Positions 18,077 through 27,445 of a stretch of 59,897 bases of DNA are shown piece by piece. Position 1 is the first letter of the stretch. Each line of letters starts with the position of its first letter. The stretch is taken from NCBI GenBank assembly GCA_024641325.1, contig JAHEDJ010000009.1, forward strand, positions 1-59,897, in the 5' to 3' direction. The position numbers and the translations under genes are program-made. The notes under the pieces were generated by a model. It was not told the DNA's origin. It saw only the letters and a program-made list of their open reading frames with translations, and did no database searches. This DNA is from a bacterium. GTDB taxonomy: Bacteria; Actinomycetota; Acidimicrobiia; Spongiisociales; JAHEDJ01.

Positions 18077-18108
18077 CGTTAGGGCGGGATATCGCGGTAC
18101 TCCTAACG
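18077..18108. promoter_or_regulatory. Inverted repeat in divergent promoter region
   Basis: CGTTAGG (18077-18083) and CCTAACG (18102-18108) are perfect inverted copies separated by 18 bp, 7 bp upstream of the oxidoreductase start. The 141-bp gap separates it from the divergent DDN-like gene, so a shared regulator site is possible. Confidence 0.4.
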
Positions 18109-18210
18109 AATCGACACTTGTTTCGCCGGAGTTAATCGAACCCCCTCCTCCCAAATGGCCCTAGCGCGTAGCTCTTGTTTCGTGCCAATCTGGGCGAAGA
18201 AGGAGTCATC

Positions 18211-18786
18211 ATGGATGCCACAACCGCCGCAATGCTCAGGAAATGGTTCAAACGGTTGAACCGGTGGATGATGATTCCGATGTGGCGTTTGGGTTTGGGG
18301 AGGTTTCTCAACATCTGGCCGTCTGTCGGCGGCAGGTTGATGGTGCTCGTTCACACCGGCCGGAAGTCGGGCCTGCGTAGGCTCACACCCCTCAACTACG
18401 CCCCTTCCCCGCCTTCGAGCGTGTTCGTGCTGGCCGGGTTCGGCTCCGGAGCCGACTGGTACCAGAACGCGCTTGCCAATACTGCAGTTGAAGTCTGGCT
18501 ACCAGACGGTCGCTGGCTGGCCGAGGCGATCGACGCATCGGACCACCCGCTCCGATTGGCCATCCTCCGAGATGTGCTGATAAGCAGCGGCTTTGCAGCT
18601 CCCCTTGCCGGAGTGAATCCCCGCCGGTTGTCGGACCTCGAATTGGATGAGAAGACCGCCGACTATCGACTATTGGAACTCCAGTATCGGGCAGACGCCA
18701 GCGGTACCCATGGTCCGGGAGATCTCTCATGGATCTGGGTCGCTGCCGGGGCTCTCTGGCTGATCGACCGGGTCCGGCGAAGGTAG
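18211..18786 (+). CDS. Deazaflavin-dependent nitroreductase family protein
   Basis: 191-aa protein of the DDN/FDOR-B split-barrel family, which uses F420 or related cofactors. The hallmark is GGRLMVLVHTGRKSGLRRLTPLNY, followed by VFVLAGFGSGADWYQNALANTAVEVWL. The C-terminus carries an extra hydrophobic helix (SWIWVAAGALWLI). ATG 18211 is chosen because AAGGAG sits 6-7 bases upstream. A second homologue lies at 45037. The substrate is unknown. Confidence 0.9.
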   Translation: MDATTAAMLRKWFKRLNRWMMIPMWRLGLGRFLNIWPSVGGRLMVLVHTGRKSGLRRLTPLNYAPSPPSSVFVLAGFGSGADWYQNALANTAVEVWLPDGRWLAEAIDASDHPLRLAILRDVLISSGFAAPLAGVNPRRLSDLELDEKTADYRLLELQYRADASGTHGPGDLSWIWVAAGALWLIDRVRRR

Positions 18787-18803
18787 CCCGGTACGATCGG
18801 CAC

Positions 18804-19412
18804 ATGTCCGACCAAAGCATTCTCATCGGCGAAGACGGAATCACACGTTGCTGGTGGGCCGGCTCCGATCCTCTGTATCGCTCGTACCACGACACCGAGT
18901 GGGGCTTTCCAGTCACCAGCGATACACGCCTATTCGAGAAACTCTGCCTCGAGGGCTTTCAGGCCGGACTGGCCTGGATCACGATCCTTCGTAAGCGGGA
19001 AAACTTCCGCGCCGCATTCGCGGGATTCGAGATACCGACCGTTGCCACATTCGGAACGGATGACGTCGAGCGTTTGCTCGGTGACGCCGGAATCGTCCGA
19101 CATCGTGGAAAGATCGAGTCGACTATCAACAATGCTGCTCGAGCCCTCGAACTGATCGACGAGTTTGGATCCCTTTCCAGATACATCTGGCAGTACCAAG
19201 CGCCTCCCCATCCCGCCCCAACTGCGCTGGAGGATCTACCAGCCAAGACCGAAGTGTCCGCCGCACTCAGCAAGGATCTGAAGAGGCGAGGGTGGTCATT
19301 CGTCGGGCCCACGACGGTCTATGCGTTCATGCAGGCAATGGGACTGGTCAACGACCACCTGGCCGGATGCGAGATTCGGAACGCCGTCGAAGACGCCGGC
19401 GGGCGACCCTAG
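18804..19412 (+). CDS. tag: DNA-3-methyladenine glycosylase I
   Basis: Removes 3-methyladenine from alkylated DNA to start base-excision repair. The 202-aa protein has the Tag fingerprint RCWWAGSDPLYRSYHDTEWGFP, FEKLCLEGFQAGLAWITILRKR and the C-terminal VNDHLAGCEIR. The zinc-site residues expected in Tag (Cys and His near the N-terminus, His and Cys near the C-terminus) are all in place. It begins 17 bp after the DDN-like stop and is likely co-transcribed. ATG 18804 excludes upstream in-frame sequence lying in the previous gene. Confidence 0.95.
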   Translation: MSDQSILIGEDGITRCWWAGSDPLYRSYHDTEWGFPVTSDTRLFEKLCLEGFQAGLAWITILRKRENFRAAFAGFEIPTVATFGTDDVERLLGDAGIVRHRGKIESTINNAARALELIDEFGSLSRYIWQYQAPPHPAPTALEDLPAKTEVSAALSKDLKRRGWSFVGPTTVYAFMQAMGLVNDHLAGCEIRNAVEDAGGRP

Positions 19413-19534
19413 GCACTCGATCATGAACCTCTACACGCAGCGCGGCCCATGGACCTTCGGGATCCCGGCACACGAAGTCCCCGTTGTCGTCGTGCTTCGG
19501 CGCGGAGGATCCATGATCGCGCGGGGGCTACCCG

Positions 19535-22258
19535 CTACCCGTGTCTGATGGCTGCCTGTGCGGCGGCAAGCCGGGCGATTGGAACACGGAACGGTGAGCA
19601 ACTGACGTAGTCCAGGTTGAGTCGATGGCACAGGTCGATGGAACTTGGGTCGCCACCATGCTCCCCGCAGATCCCGACCTCGAGGCCCGGGCGTGTCGCC
19701 CGCCCCTGCTCGACACCCCACTTCATCAACTTGCCGACGCCCTCTTCATCGAGAGAGGCAAACGGATTGACCGTCAGGATCCCTTGCTCCAGGTAGGAGA
19801 TTAGGAAACCGGTCTCGGCATCATCGCGGCTGATTCCGAATGTAGTTTGAGTCAGGTCGTTCGTTCCGAACGAGAAGAATTCGGCATACTCGGCTATCTG
19901 ATCCGCGGTGATTGCTGCTCGGGGAATCTCGATCATCGTGCCGAACTTGTAATCGACCTCAGTGCCTTGCTCTTCCATGACGGCCTTGGCTTCCGCCTCC
20001 AGAACCTCGCGCTGACGCTTCAACTCGTTCACATGGCTGGTCAGCGGGATCATGATCTCGGGATGAGTCACAATCCCCTCCCGGGCAACCCGGCAAGCGG
20101 CCTCGAATATGGCTCGCACCTGCATCTTGGTGAGTTCCGGGATCATGATCCCGAGCCGCACCCCGCGAGTGCCGAGCATCGGGTTCATCTCGCGCAGCGC
20201 CTCGACCCGCTCCAGCATGTGCTCCTCTTCTGCCAGATGGCGGAGGATCTCATCGAGTTCGCGCAGCGAGGTGGCATGGGCGAGACGGATCTTCTGATCG
20301 GTGATCGAATGCGTCAGGTCTTCATACGCCGGAAGAAACTCGTGCAAAGGAGGATCGATCAGCCGGATGATCACCGGCAGTCCGTCCATCGCCCGGAATA
20401 AGCCGGCGAAGTCGTCGCGCTGGAACGGCAACAGAACATCCAGCGCTTCTTGTTGCCGGGTCGGCGATTCCGCAGTGATCATCTGTTGAACGAAAGGCAT
20501 TCGCTCCGGCTCGAAGAACATGTGCTCCGTCCGGCACAAGCCGATGCCCTGCGCGCCGTACGACCGGGCCCGTTCGGCATCGCGCGGATAGTCGGCGTTC
20601 GTCCACACCTCGAGGCGGCGGAACTCATCTGCCCACGACAACAGCTTGGTCAGCCAGGGGTCTTCGATGTCCGGAACCTTCGTGGAGAGTTGTCCGGCGA
20701 AAACCTCACCTGTGGTGCCGTCGATGGAAATCCAATCGCCCTCCACGATTTCTTTGCCACCGACCTGCATCAACCGGTTGGCCATATCGATCTCGAGTTC
20801 TGCAACCCCGACCACCGCCGGCTTCCCGAACTGGCGGGCGACCAGAGCCGCGTGGCTGGTCCGTCCACCTCTGCTGGTCAGGATGCCATCCGCGGCGAGC
20901 ATGCCATGCACATCATCCGGCTTGGTTTCCGGACGCACCATGATCACGTGTTTGCCCTCATCTTTGGCCCATCGCTCGGCCAGATCGGCATCGAAGGCGG
21001 CGACACCAACGGCAGCGCCCGGCGAGACATTCAAACCCGTAGCCACCAGCTCTTCGGCCTCAACGGCCCTCCGACGGGATTCAGGATCGAACTGAGGGTG
21101 GAGGAAGAAGTCGACCTGATCGGGATGGACCCGCATGACGGCCTCTTCCTTGCTGATCATGCCTTCTTCTACCTGGTCGACCGCTATACGGACCGCCGCC
21201 TGCGCGGTTCTCTTGCCATCTCGCGTCTGAAGCAGCCAAAGCTTGCCGCGCTCGATCGTGAACTCCATGTCCTGCATCTCGCGGTAGTGCTGCTCGAGCT
21301 TCTGAGCAGTTGCAGAGAACTCCTCGTAGCTGGTCGGCATAACGACGCGCAAGTGATCGATCGGATCGGTGACTCGAATCCCGGCAACCACGTCTTCACC
21401 CTGCGCGTTGACGAGGAAATCACCTTCGAGATGTGGCTCACCGGTGGTTGCGTCGCGGGACATCGCAACGCCCGTGGCTGAGTCGTCACCCATGTTGCCG
21501 AAGACCATCGTCTGGATATTGACGCCGGTTCCGAGGTTGTGATCGATGCCGGCCGCATTGCGATAGTCGAAAGCTCGCTTCCCGTTCCAGGAACGGAAGA
21601 CGGCTTCTGCAGCCAATGCCAGTTGGCGCAGCGGATCGGTCGGGAAGTCCTGGTGAGCGAACCGGCGGACAATTGCCTTGAACTCCTCAACAATCTCCTC
21701 GAAGTCCTCGGCCGCCAGCTCGGAATCGGTTTCGACACCGCGCCTGGCCCGGTAGTCGGACAGCACATCCTCAAACGGCTCATCATCAACATTGAGAACG
21801 ACGGAACCGAACATCTGCACGAGCCTGCGATATGAGTCGTATACAAATCGGGCATCGCCAGTCATCTTGACCATCTCCCCGGCGACCTCGTCGTTGAGTC
21901 CGATGTTCAAGACCGTATCCATCATCCCCGGCATCGAGAATTTGGCACCGGAGCGACACGACACCAAGAGAGGGTTAGAAGGATTGCCGAAGGACTTCCC
22001 AGTCTTGGTTTCGATGCCTTCCAGGGCATCGACAACCTGCGCCCACATCTCAGCCGGGAACTTCTCACCGGCTGCCAGATAGGCATTGCATGCCTCGGTG
22101 GTAATCGTGAAACCGGGAGGAACCGGGACACCTATGCGCGTCATTTCGGCGAGATTCGCGCCCTTGCCGCCAAGAAGCGCGCGCACGCCATCCCAGCTAC
22201 CGTCGACGTGCTTTTCTGCTTGCTCGACCTCGTCGAACGCATATACCCATTTGCTCAT
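19535..22258 (-). CDS. ppdK: Pyruvate, phosphate dikinase
   Basis: Interconverts pyruvate + ATP + Pi and PEP + AMP + PPi. Full length (907 aa). N-terminal ATP-grasp domain (GGKGANLAEMTRIGVPVPPGFTI), central phosphohistidine domain with the swivelling catalytic histidine in LTSRGGRTSHAALVARQFGKPAVVG, and C-terminal PEP/pyruvate barrel with FFSFGTNDLTQTTFG and the catalytic cysteine in VGICGEHGGDP. The threonine next to the histidine, the regulatory phosphorylation site in some PPDKs, is present. GAGGGG precedes the ATG. It stands alone on its strand, with no adjacent regulatory protein gene. Confidence 0.97.
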   Translation of the reverse strand: MSKWVYAFDEVEQAEKHVDGSWDGVRALLGGKGANLAEMTRIGVPVPPGFTITTEACNAYLAAGEKFPAEMWAQVVDALEGIETKTGKSFGNPSNPLLVSCRSGAKFSMPGMMDTVLNIGLNDEVAGEMVKMTGDARFVYDSYRRLVQMFGSVVLNVDDEPFEDVLSDYRARRGVETDSELAAEDFEEIVEEFKAIVRRFAHQDFPTDPLRQLALAAEAVFRSWNGKRAFDYRNAAGIDHNLGTGVNIQTMVFGNMGDDSATGVAMSRDATTGEPHLEGDFLVNAQGEDVVAGIRVTDPIDHLRVVMPTSYEEFSATAQKLEQHYREMQDMEFTIERGKLWLLQTRDGKRTAQAAVRIAVDQVEEGMISKEEAVMRVHPDQVDFFLHPQFDPESRRRAVEAEELVATGLNVSPGAAVGVAAFDADLAERWAKDEGKHVIMVRPETKPDDVHGMLAADGILTSRGGRTSHAALVARQFGKPAVVGVAELEIDMANRLMQVGGKEIVEGDWISIDGTTGEVFAGQLSTKVPDIEDPWLTKLLSWADEFRRLEVWTNADYPRDAERARSYGAQGIGLCRTEHMFFEPERMPFVQQMITAESPTRQQEALDVLLPFQRDDFAGLFRAMDGLPVIIRLIDPPLHEFLPAYEDLTHSITDQKIRLAHATSLRELDEILRHLAEEEHMLERVEALREMNPMLGTRGVRLGIMIPELTKMQVRAIFEAACRVAREGIVTHPEIMIPLTSHVNELKRQREVLEAEAKAVMEEQGTEVDYKFGTMIEIPRAAITADQIAEYAEFFSFGTNDLTQTTFGISRDDAETGFLISYLEQGILTVNPFASLDEEGVGKLMKWGVEQGRATRPGLEVGICGEHGGDPSSIDLCHRLNLDYVSCSPFRVPIARLAAAQAAIRHG

Positions 22259-22376
22259 GGTTTCCCCTCGGAAGATTCAAACCAGAAACTACGCGATGAT
22301 TGTGGTCTGCCGCGCACTGAAACCTCTAGGGTCCCGAGTCACACTCTGCCCCGTCCGAAGTACGAAAGGCATCGCC

Positions 22377-23159
22377 ATGGCTAAGTCGACGCTTCGTACC
22401 GTTGTCGTTCCAACGGAACATGGAGGATGGGGCTTCACGCTCGAGCCCGCCCTACTTGGCATGATTGTTGCCCCGGGGCTGCCGGCGCTCGGAGTAGCCA
22501 TCGCAACATTCGCGATATTCCTATCGAGGAGGCCGCTTCGTATAGCGGTGGCCGATTGGCGGCGGGATCGGCGCCTCGCGCGAACAGATGTTGCATTGTG
22601 GTCGATCGTCGGACTCGGAATAATCGCGATCGCCGGTCTTGCACTGACGTGGACCATGGCTTCCGATCCGTTCTGGTGGCCGCTGGTGGTTGCCGCTCCC
22701 CTGGTGGCAGCGCAGCTGAGCTTCGATCTCGACAATCGCGGCCGGGAACTCGTTCCCGAGTTACTCGGTCCTATAGCGCTCGGCGCCGCCGCACCGATGG
22801 CCATCCTCGCCGGCGGCGTCGGATGGAGAATCGCCGTCGGAGCCTGGTTGGTGTTGCTTGCACGCATCGTCCCATCAATCTTGTTGGTCCGGGCGCAGCT
22901 GCGACGCGCCAAGGAACAGGACTTCGCGCTGACGTCGACCATCGCCACCAGCACCGCGGCGCTGGTTGTTGTGGCCGGTGCAGCCGCGGTCGGGTGGGCA
23001 CCGTGGATGTCTGCCGGCGCGGCAGCTCTGCTGGTTCTGTGGAACTCCAACTCGATGCGCCTGCCACCTCTCCCCGTCAAGACCCTCGGTTGGACCCAGA
23101 TGCTGGCTGGGGCAATTGTGGTCGTGGCTTTTGCGGCCGGCTACCACGTCGGCTGGTGA
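22377..23159 (+). CDS. YwiC-like membrane protein
   Basis: 260-aa integral membrane protein of the YwiC family. The N-terminal VVPTEHGGWGFTLEPALLGM is its diagnostic start, followed by eight or so predicted helices. The fold is distantly UbiA-like, with a DLDNRGRELVPELLG loop, but the function is unknown. ATG 22377 follows GAAAGG; the long upstream frame lies antisense to ppdK and is a shadow. It is divergent from ppdK (118-bp gap, no clear operator seen). Confidence 0.85.
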   Translation: MAKSTLRTVVVPTEHGGWGFTLEPALLGMIVAPGLPALGVAIATFAIFLSRRPLRIAVADWRRDRRLARTDVALWSIVGLGIIAIAGLALTWTMASDPFWWPLVVAAPLVAAQLSFDLDNRGRELVPELLGPIALGAAAPMAILAGGVGWRIAVGAWLVLLARIVPSILLVRAQLRRAKEQDFALTSTIATSTAALVVVAGAAAVGWAPWMSAGAAALLVLWNSNSMRLPPLPVKTLGWTQMLAGAIVVVAFAAGYHVGW

Positions 23160-23243
23160 GGGGGCAAACGTCGGGTGCACAGGTCGCATCCGACGCCGAA
23201 TATTCCAACGCTGACTCTGGCCCCTCAGCGGTAACCTCGTGGC

Positions 23244-24257
23244 ATGACCACCCCGCACCTGCCGCCCGGATTCACATGGCGCCCCGCCATGCTCGAAGAC
23301 GTCGGGGCGGCCGTCGATCTCTTCAACCTCGCGGATCGGGAGTTCCTGGCTGTGGGCGCTCCCGGCTGGCACGACGTGGACGAGACAAGAGGCGAATGGA
23401 CCGAACCCGGTTTCGATCGACAGATAGATACCGTGCTGGTGTTCGACAACCAAGCTCGACTCGTCGCCTATCAGGAGGCTTTCACGACTCCGCCCCACGT
23501 TCGCGCGATCGTCTGGGGACGAGTCCACCCGGACTACCGCGGAACCGGACTTGGTTCGGCCCTGGTCATGTGGGGCGAGCAACGAGCACGGGAACTCGTC
23601 GATAGGGCGCCTGAAGGAGCCGCCGTCGACGCTCAGGCATGGGTCGACACGGCCAACGGCGGCGCTACAAAGCTTCTCGAGGGATCCGGTTTCGCCCGTA
23701 CCCGCTACTTCTGGGACATGGAGATAACGATGTCCGAACCTCCGGCCGAACAGAGGTGGCCGGACGGTCTCGAAATCCGCCCCTTCGTAAAGGAGGAGCA
23801 TCATCGAACCACCCACGATGCTGTGCTCGAATCGTTCAAAGACCATTGGGGCTTCGCAGACGCGGACCCCGACGAATCTTTCGAACGGGCAGTACACCAG
23901 GTCGAATCCGACTCCAATTTCGACCCGAAGTACTTCCACGTTCTCTGGGACGGTGATGAGATAGCAGCCGTGTCGCTATGCCATCCGAAAGCAGAGAACG
24001 ACCCACGCAAGGGCCTGGTCGGTGTTCTGGGAGTCCGGAAGGCCTGGCGACAGCGTGGGCTGGGTCTGGCCATCCTTCTGCACTCGTTTCGGGTGTTCTG
24101 GGACAACGACATGCCGATCGTGACACTCGGGGTGGACGCCGACAGCCTCACCGGCGCGACCAGGTTGTATGAGAAGGCCGGAATGCACGTCGAGCGCACT
24201 TTCGCCACCTATGAGAAGCGGCTCCGCGAGGGCAAGGACCTGCGGAATCGGGGTTGA
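23244..24257 (+). CDS. Tandem GNAT acetyltransferase
   Basis: 337 aa with two GCN5-related N-acetyltransferase domains. Each has its own acetyl-CoA motif: VWGRVHPDYRGTGLGSALV (about residue 95) and VGVLGVRKAWRQRGLGLAILL (about residue 265). The two-domain layout and length recall mycothiol synthase (MshD), plausible in an actinobacterium, but the family contains many other activities so I leave the symbol blank. It begins 84 bp after the YwiC gene. Its stop codon is followed 5 bp later by a pair of stem-loop repeats. Confidence 0.85.
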   Translation: MTTPHLPPGFTWRPAMLEDVGAAVDLFNLADREFLAVGAPGWHDVDETRGEWTEPGFDRQIDTVLVFDNQARLVAYQEAFTTPPHVRAIVWGRVHPDYRGTGLGSALVMWGEQRARELVDRAPEGAAVDAQAWVDTANGGATKLLEGSGFARTRYFWDMEITMSEPPAEQRWPDGLEIRPFVKEEHHRTTHDAVLESFKDHWGFADADPDESFERAVHQVESDSNFDPKYFHVLWDGDEIAAVSLCHPKAENDPRKGLVGVLGVRKAWRQRGLGLAILLHSFRVFWDNDMPIVTLGVDADSLTGATRLYEKAGMHVERTFATYEKRLREGKDLRNRG

Positions 24258-24262
24258 CCGAG

Positions 24263-24372
24263 TTTCTCGGCAATGTTTTCGTGCCTGGAGAACAACAGCA
24301 TTGCTGAGAAACCACCCCCCGTTTTCTCGGCAATGTTTTCGTGCCTGGGGAACAACAGTATTGCTGAGAAAA
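24263..24372 (+). repeat. Tandem pair of stem-loop repeats, loop variant (locus 2)
   Basis: Copies at 24263-24311 and 24322-24372, 5 bp beyond the GNAT stop. The outer arms are the family standard (TTTCTCGGCAATG and CATTGCTGAGAAA), but the loop reads TGGGGAACAACAG on the plus strand, the opposite absolute strand from the other three loci. Because the upstream gene here is rightward, the loop orientation relative to the gene is the same as elsewhere. Confidence 0.88.
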
Positions 24373-24405
24373 TGGGGGTTCTCGCCGGGCGTACACTGAT
24401 CCCCC

Positions 24406-25581
24406 ATGCCCGAACGTATATTCACCCGCGCCTTCGTATCCGTGTTCGCGGCCAACACGTTCATGGAGCTCGCCTGGAGTCTGTTCCTCCACTTCCCGGG
24501 CTACCTGCAGGACCTCGGTGCAGACGAAATCCAGATCGGAATCCTCGTCGGAGTCACCGCCATCGCCTCCATCGCCATCCGACCGTGGATCGGCACGGTC
24601 ATGGACCTGCGCGGCCGGCGCCAGGTGATCATCGCCGGCAACGTTCTGCACGTTCTGGTGCTGGCTCTGTATCTGACGATTACGGCGTTGGGACCATGGG
24701 TCTACATCGTCCGCATTCTCCACGGCCTGGCCTCGGCCATGCTGTTCACCTCGCTCTTCACTTATGCGGCAGATGTCGTGCCGGCTTCGCGCCGGACTCA
24801 GGGAATCGCCATATTCGGTATATCCGGCCTGATGCCGATCGGCCTCGGCGGGTTGCTCGGGGACTTCATCCTCTCAGTCGGTGACTTCACCACCCTGTTC
24901 ATCACGGCCATGGGCCTGGCCAGCGCGGCACTGCTGCTGGCCCTGCCCCTTAGAGACGTCGTGACCGGCCACTCGGGTGAAGATCGGCGAGGTTTCTGGG
25001 ATTCGCTCGGGCAACGCGATCTTCTCCCTCTCTGGCTGGCCGCCCTCGTGTTCTCATTGGCGCTTGCCACGTTCTTCACGTTCCTGAAGACCTTCGTCAT
25101 CGAGACAGGAATCGGTTCGGTTGGCCTCTTCTTCGCGGTATACACCGGCACCGCCGTCGGATTGAGAATCATCGCCGCCGACCTGCCAGACCGGCTCGGG
25201 CAAAAGCAGGTGATGCTCCCCGCTTTCGGGATGATGGCTGCCGGCTTCGTCGTCTTGAGCAACGCCACCGACGCAGCCGACATAGCGATCGCCGGCTTCT
25301 TGAGCGGCGTCGGACACGGCTATGTCTTCCCGATCATGTTCGGGATGGTGGTCACCAGGGCACGGCCGTCGGAGCGCGGAGCTGCCTCTGCGATCTTCAC
25401 CGCCGTATTCGATGTCGGTACCCTCGTTGGTGGTCCCATGTTCGGGTTGGCCATTCGACTCGGCGACTACCGGGCGATGTGGTTACTGGCGGCCGGACTC
25501 GTAGTAGTAGGAGCTGCAACCTTCGCCTGGTGGGATCGCCGGATGGTGAACGAAGTGCCGATCGAGTCACCAGCCGGTTGA
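24406..25581 (+). CDS. MFS transporter
   Basis: 391-aa major facilitator protein. The loop 2-3 signature is PWIGTVMDLRGRRQVIIAGN, the expected conserved arginine-rich motif, and about twelve hydrophobic segments follow, with a central charged loop near residue 195. SRRTQGIAIFGISGLMPIGLGG resembles drug- or sugar-efflux type MFS proteins. No Shine-Dalgarno is obvious before the ATG. The substrate cannot be told; neighbours (a GNAT and a methyltransferase) give no pathway. Confidence 0.88.
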   Translation: MPERIFTRAFVSVFAANTFMELAWSLFLHFPGYLQDLGADEIQIGILVGVTAIASIAIRPWIGTVMDLRGRRQVIIAGNVLHVLVLALYLTITALGPWVYIVRILHGLASAMLFTSLFTYAADVVPASRRTQGIAIFGISGLMPIGLGGLLGDFILSVGDFTTLFITAMGLASAALLLALPLRDVVTGHSGEDRRGFWDSLGQRDLLPLWLAALVFSLALATFFTFLKTFVIETGIGSVGLFFAVYTGTAVGLRIIAADLPDRLGQKQVMLPAFGMMAAGFVVLSNATDAADIAIAGFLSGVGHGYVFPIMFGMVVTRARPSERGAASAIFTAVFDVGTLVGGPMFGLAIRLGDYRAMWLLAAGLVVVGAATFAWWDRRMVNEVPIESPAG

Positions 25582-25620
25582 TCGCAGACATCAGCCGTCC
25601 CAAGTTGCTTGACTTCCAGC

Positions 25621-26352
25621 ATGGACGGATACACCGCATCGACATACGGCGACCGCATCGCCGACCTGTACGACGAGCTGTACGAGGGGCCGCCAAACCC
25701 ACGGCAACTCGATACGCTCGAGGAGTTGGCACGAGGCGGCCGCGCACTCGAGTTGGGCATAGGCACCGGCCGGCTGGCACTTCCACTTGTGGCCCGCGGC
25801 GTCACGATCACCGGCCTGGACTCCTCTTCGGCCATGATCGAGCGCCTGCGCGCCGGGGACGGCGGTGCCGACCTTCCGGTCATCATCGGAGACTTCGCGC
25901 ATTTCGACCTCGACGAGGAGTTCGATCTGGTCTTCGTCGCCTTCAATACGTTCTTCGCTCTGCTCACTCAAGACGATCAGCTCGACTGCTTCGGCAGTGT
26001 GGCGCGACACTTGACGAAAGATGGAATGTTCCTCATTGAGGCGTTCGTGCCGGATCTGGCCCGCTTCGACCGCGGGCAGCGCACCAGCGTCAGCCATGTG
26101 GAGCTCACGCGTACCGTGGTCGATGTCTCGATACATTCGCCGGCTAGTCAGCGAATCGACAGCCAGCAAATGGTTGTCGAGGACGGCCTGCCGGTCCGCC
26201 TGCTGCCTGTGTCGGTCCGCTACGCATGGCCGGCTGAGCTCGATCTCATGGCGAGACTCTCGGGGCTGCGCCTGCTGCACCGATGGGGCGATTGGGATCG
26301 AACCCCTTTCGGAGATGACTCGATGAAACACATCTCGATCTGGGGCAAGTAG
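25621..26352 (+). CDS. Class I SAM-dependent methyltransferase
   Basis: 243 aa, Rossmann-type methyltransferase. Motif I is ALELGIGTGRLALPLVARG, motif II is ITGLDSSSAMIERL, and the post-motif acidic loop is VIIGDFAHFDLDEEFDLVFVAFNTFF. It fits the small-molecule methyltransferase group. The start is ATG 25621; a TTG four codons upstream is possible. It follows the MFS gene by 39 bp. Confidence 0.88.
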   Translation: MDGYTASTYGDRIADLYDELYEGPPNPRQLDTLEELARGGRALELGIGTGRLALPLVARGVTITGLDSSSAMIERLRAGDGGADLPVIIGDFAHFDLDEEFDLVFVAFNTFFALLTQDDQLDCFGSVARHLTKDGMFLIEAFVPDLARFDRGQRTSVSHVELTRTVVDVSIHSPASQRIDSQQMVVEDGLPVRLLPVSVRYAWPAELDLMARLSGLRLLHRWGDWDRTPFGDDSMKHISIWGK

Positions 26353-26383
26353 GGGGGAACCCGGGACCGATGGGCTTCGAGGT

Positions 26384-26881
26384 ATGAACGATCTAACACC
26401 AGAAGCACACGAGGCCGTCCGTCTGATCAACGCCGGCCGGTGGGCAGCGCTGGCCACGACGGGCGACCGCGGGCCCCTCGCCTCGATGGTGTCGTACGCT
26501 GTCGAATCCGGCATGGTTGGCCTTCTCATGTTCCTCAGTCGCTTGGCGCGCCACACCCGGAATCTGGAGACGGAACCCAACGCTTCCCTGGTGATCTCGC
26601 TGCCCGATCGACCGGAGGTATTAGACCCGCAGACACTGCCGAGAGTGAGTGTGCAGGGTTCAGTCCATCCGATCGAGCGTGATGATTCGCAATTCGCGAG
26701 AACATGGCAGGTCTATGCCGACAGGTTCCCATCCGCAGTCCCTCGCCTTCAACTTGGAGACTTCACCCTCTACAGGCTGGTCCCCGCAGAGGCACGCTAC
26801 GTCGGGGGGTTCGGCGCGGCGAGAACCATCCGTGGGGAGGCGCTGCGTGCCGCGGCTGCCGACCAGCAGACCCGGCCGTAG
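26384..26881 (+). CDS. PPOX/HugZ-like flavin-binding protein
   Basis: 165-aa split-barrel protein of the pyridoxamine 5'-phosphate oxidase-like superfamily. The pattern INAGRWAALATTGDRGPLASMVSYAVES then LSRLARHTRNLETEPNASLVIS is the usual FMN-binding half. FTLYRLVPAEARYVGGFGAARTI is characteristic of the HugZ-like haem-utilisation group, though no haem genes are nearby. It may bind FMN, F420 or haem. It begins 31 bp after the methyltransferase. Confidence 0.85.
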   Translation: MNDLTPEAHEAVRLINAGRWAALATTGDRGPLASMVSYAVESGMVGLLMFLSRLARHTRNLETEPNASLVISLPDRPEVLDPQTLPRVSVQGSVHPIERDDSQFARTWQVYADRFPSAVPRLQLGDFTLYRLVPAEARYVGGFGAARTIRGEALRAAAADQQTRP

Positions 26882-26977
26882 GTCCTTGCGTACTCACACA
26901 AAAACGTAGAGCCCATAACCTATGACCTCGACGAACACGCGACCGCCATGATCCGTGGCACTCCGAAGGAGCATCCA

Positions 26978-27379
26978 ATGCCGGAAACACCATTTCCCAA
27001 ACTGACCGAAGAGCAATGGCGGGAGCGCCTTTCGCCCGAGCAATTCGCAGTCACTCGTCAGGCGGCCACCGAACCAGCATTCACAGGCGAGTACTGGAAT
27101 ACCAAAGAGCCCGGCGTCTATCGCTGCGTCGCCTGCGGAACCGAGCTGTTCCGTTCCGATACTAAGTTCGATTCCGGAAGCGGATGGCCTAGTTTCTACG
27201 CGGCCGTGGACGACGGGAAGGTCATCACGAAGGAAGACCGCAGCCACGGCATGGTGCGCACAGAGATCATCTGCGCTACATGTGACAGCCACCTCGGCCA
27301 TCTGTTCGACGACGGACCCAACCCGACCGGGCTGCGCTATTGCGTGAATTCCGCGGCACTGGAGCTCGATCAAGACTGA
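26978..27379 (+). CDS. msrB: Peptide-methionine (R)-S-oxide reductase
   Basis: Repairs the R epimer of methionine sulfoxide in proteins. 133 aa with two CxxC zinc pairs (YRCVACGTEL and ICATCDSHLGH), the substrate motif FDSGSGWPSF and the catalytic cysteine in LRYCVNSAAL. ATG 26978 follows AAGGAG with good spacing; the ten residues upstream are not conserved. The S-specific partner msrA is 5.5 kb away on the other strand, so the two are not in one operon. Confidence 0.96.
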   Translation: MPETPFPKLTEEQWRERLSPEQFAVTRQAATEPAFTGEYWNTKEPGVYRCVACGTELFRSDTKFDSGSGWPSFYAAVDDGKVITKEDRSHGMVRTEIICATCDSHLGHLFDDGPNPTGLRYCVNSAALELDQD

Positions 27380-27445
27380 TCCGACGGGTCCCACCGGAGG
27401 CCGGCGTTTACACTCCTGAGCAAGGACATGAGGGGAGAGTTGGAC

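Noticed and set aside
19423-19548. 41-codon frame after tag (MNLYTQRGPWTF...)
   Set aside because: It overlaps the end of ppdK on the other strand, has no Shine-Dalgarno and shows no recognisable motif; chance frame more likely.
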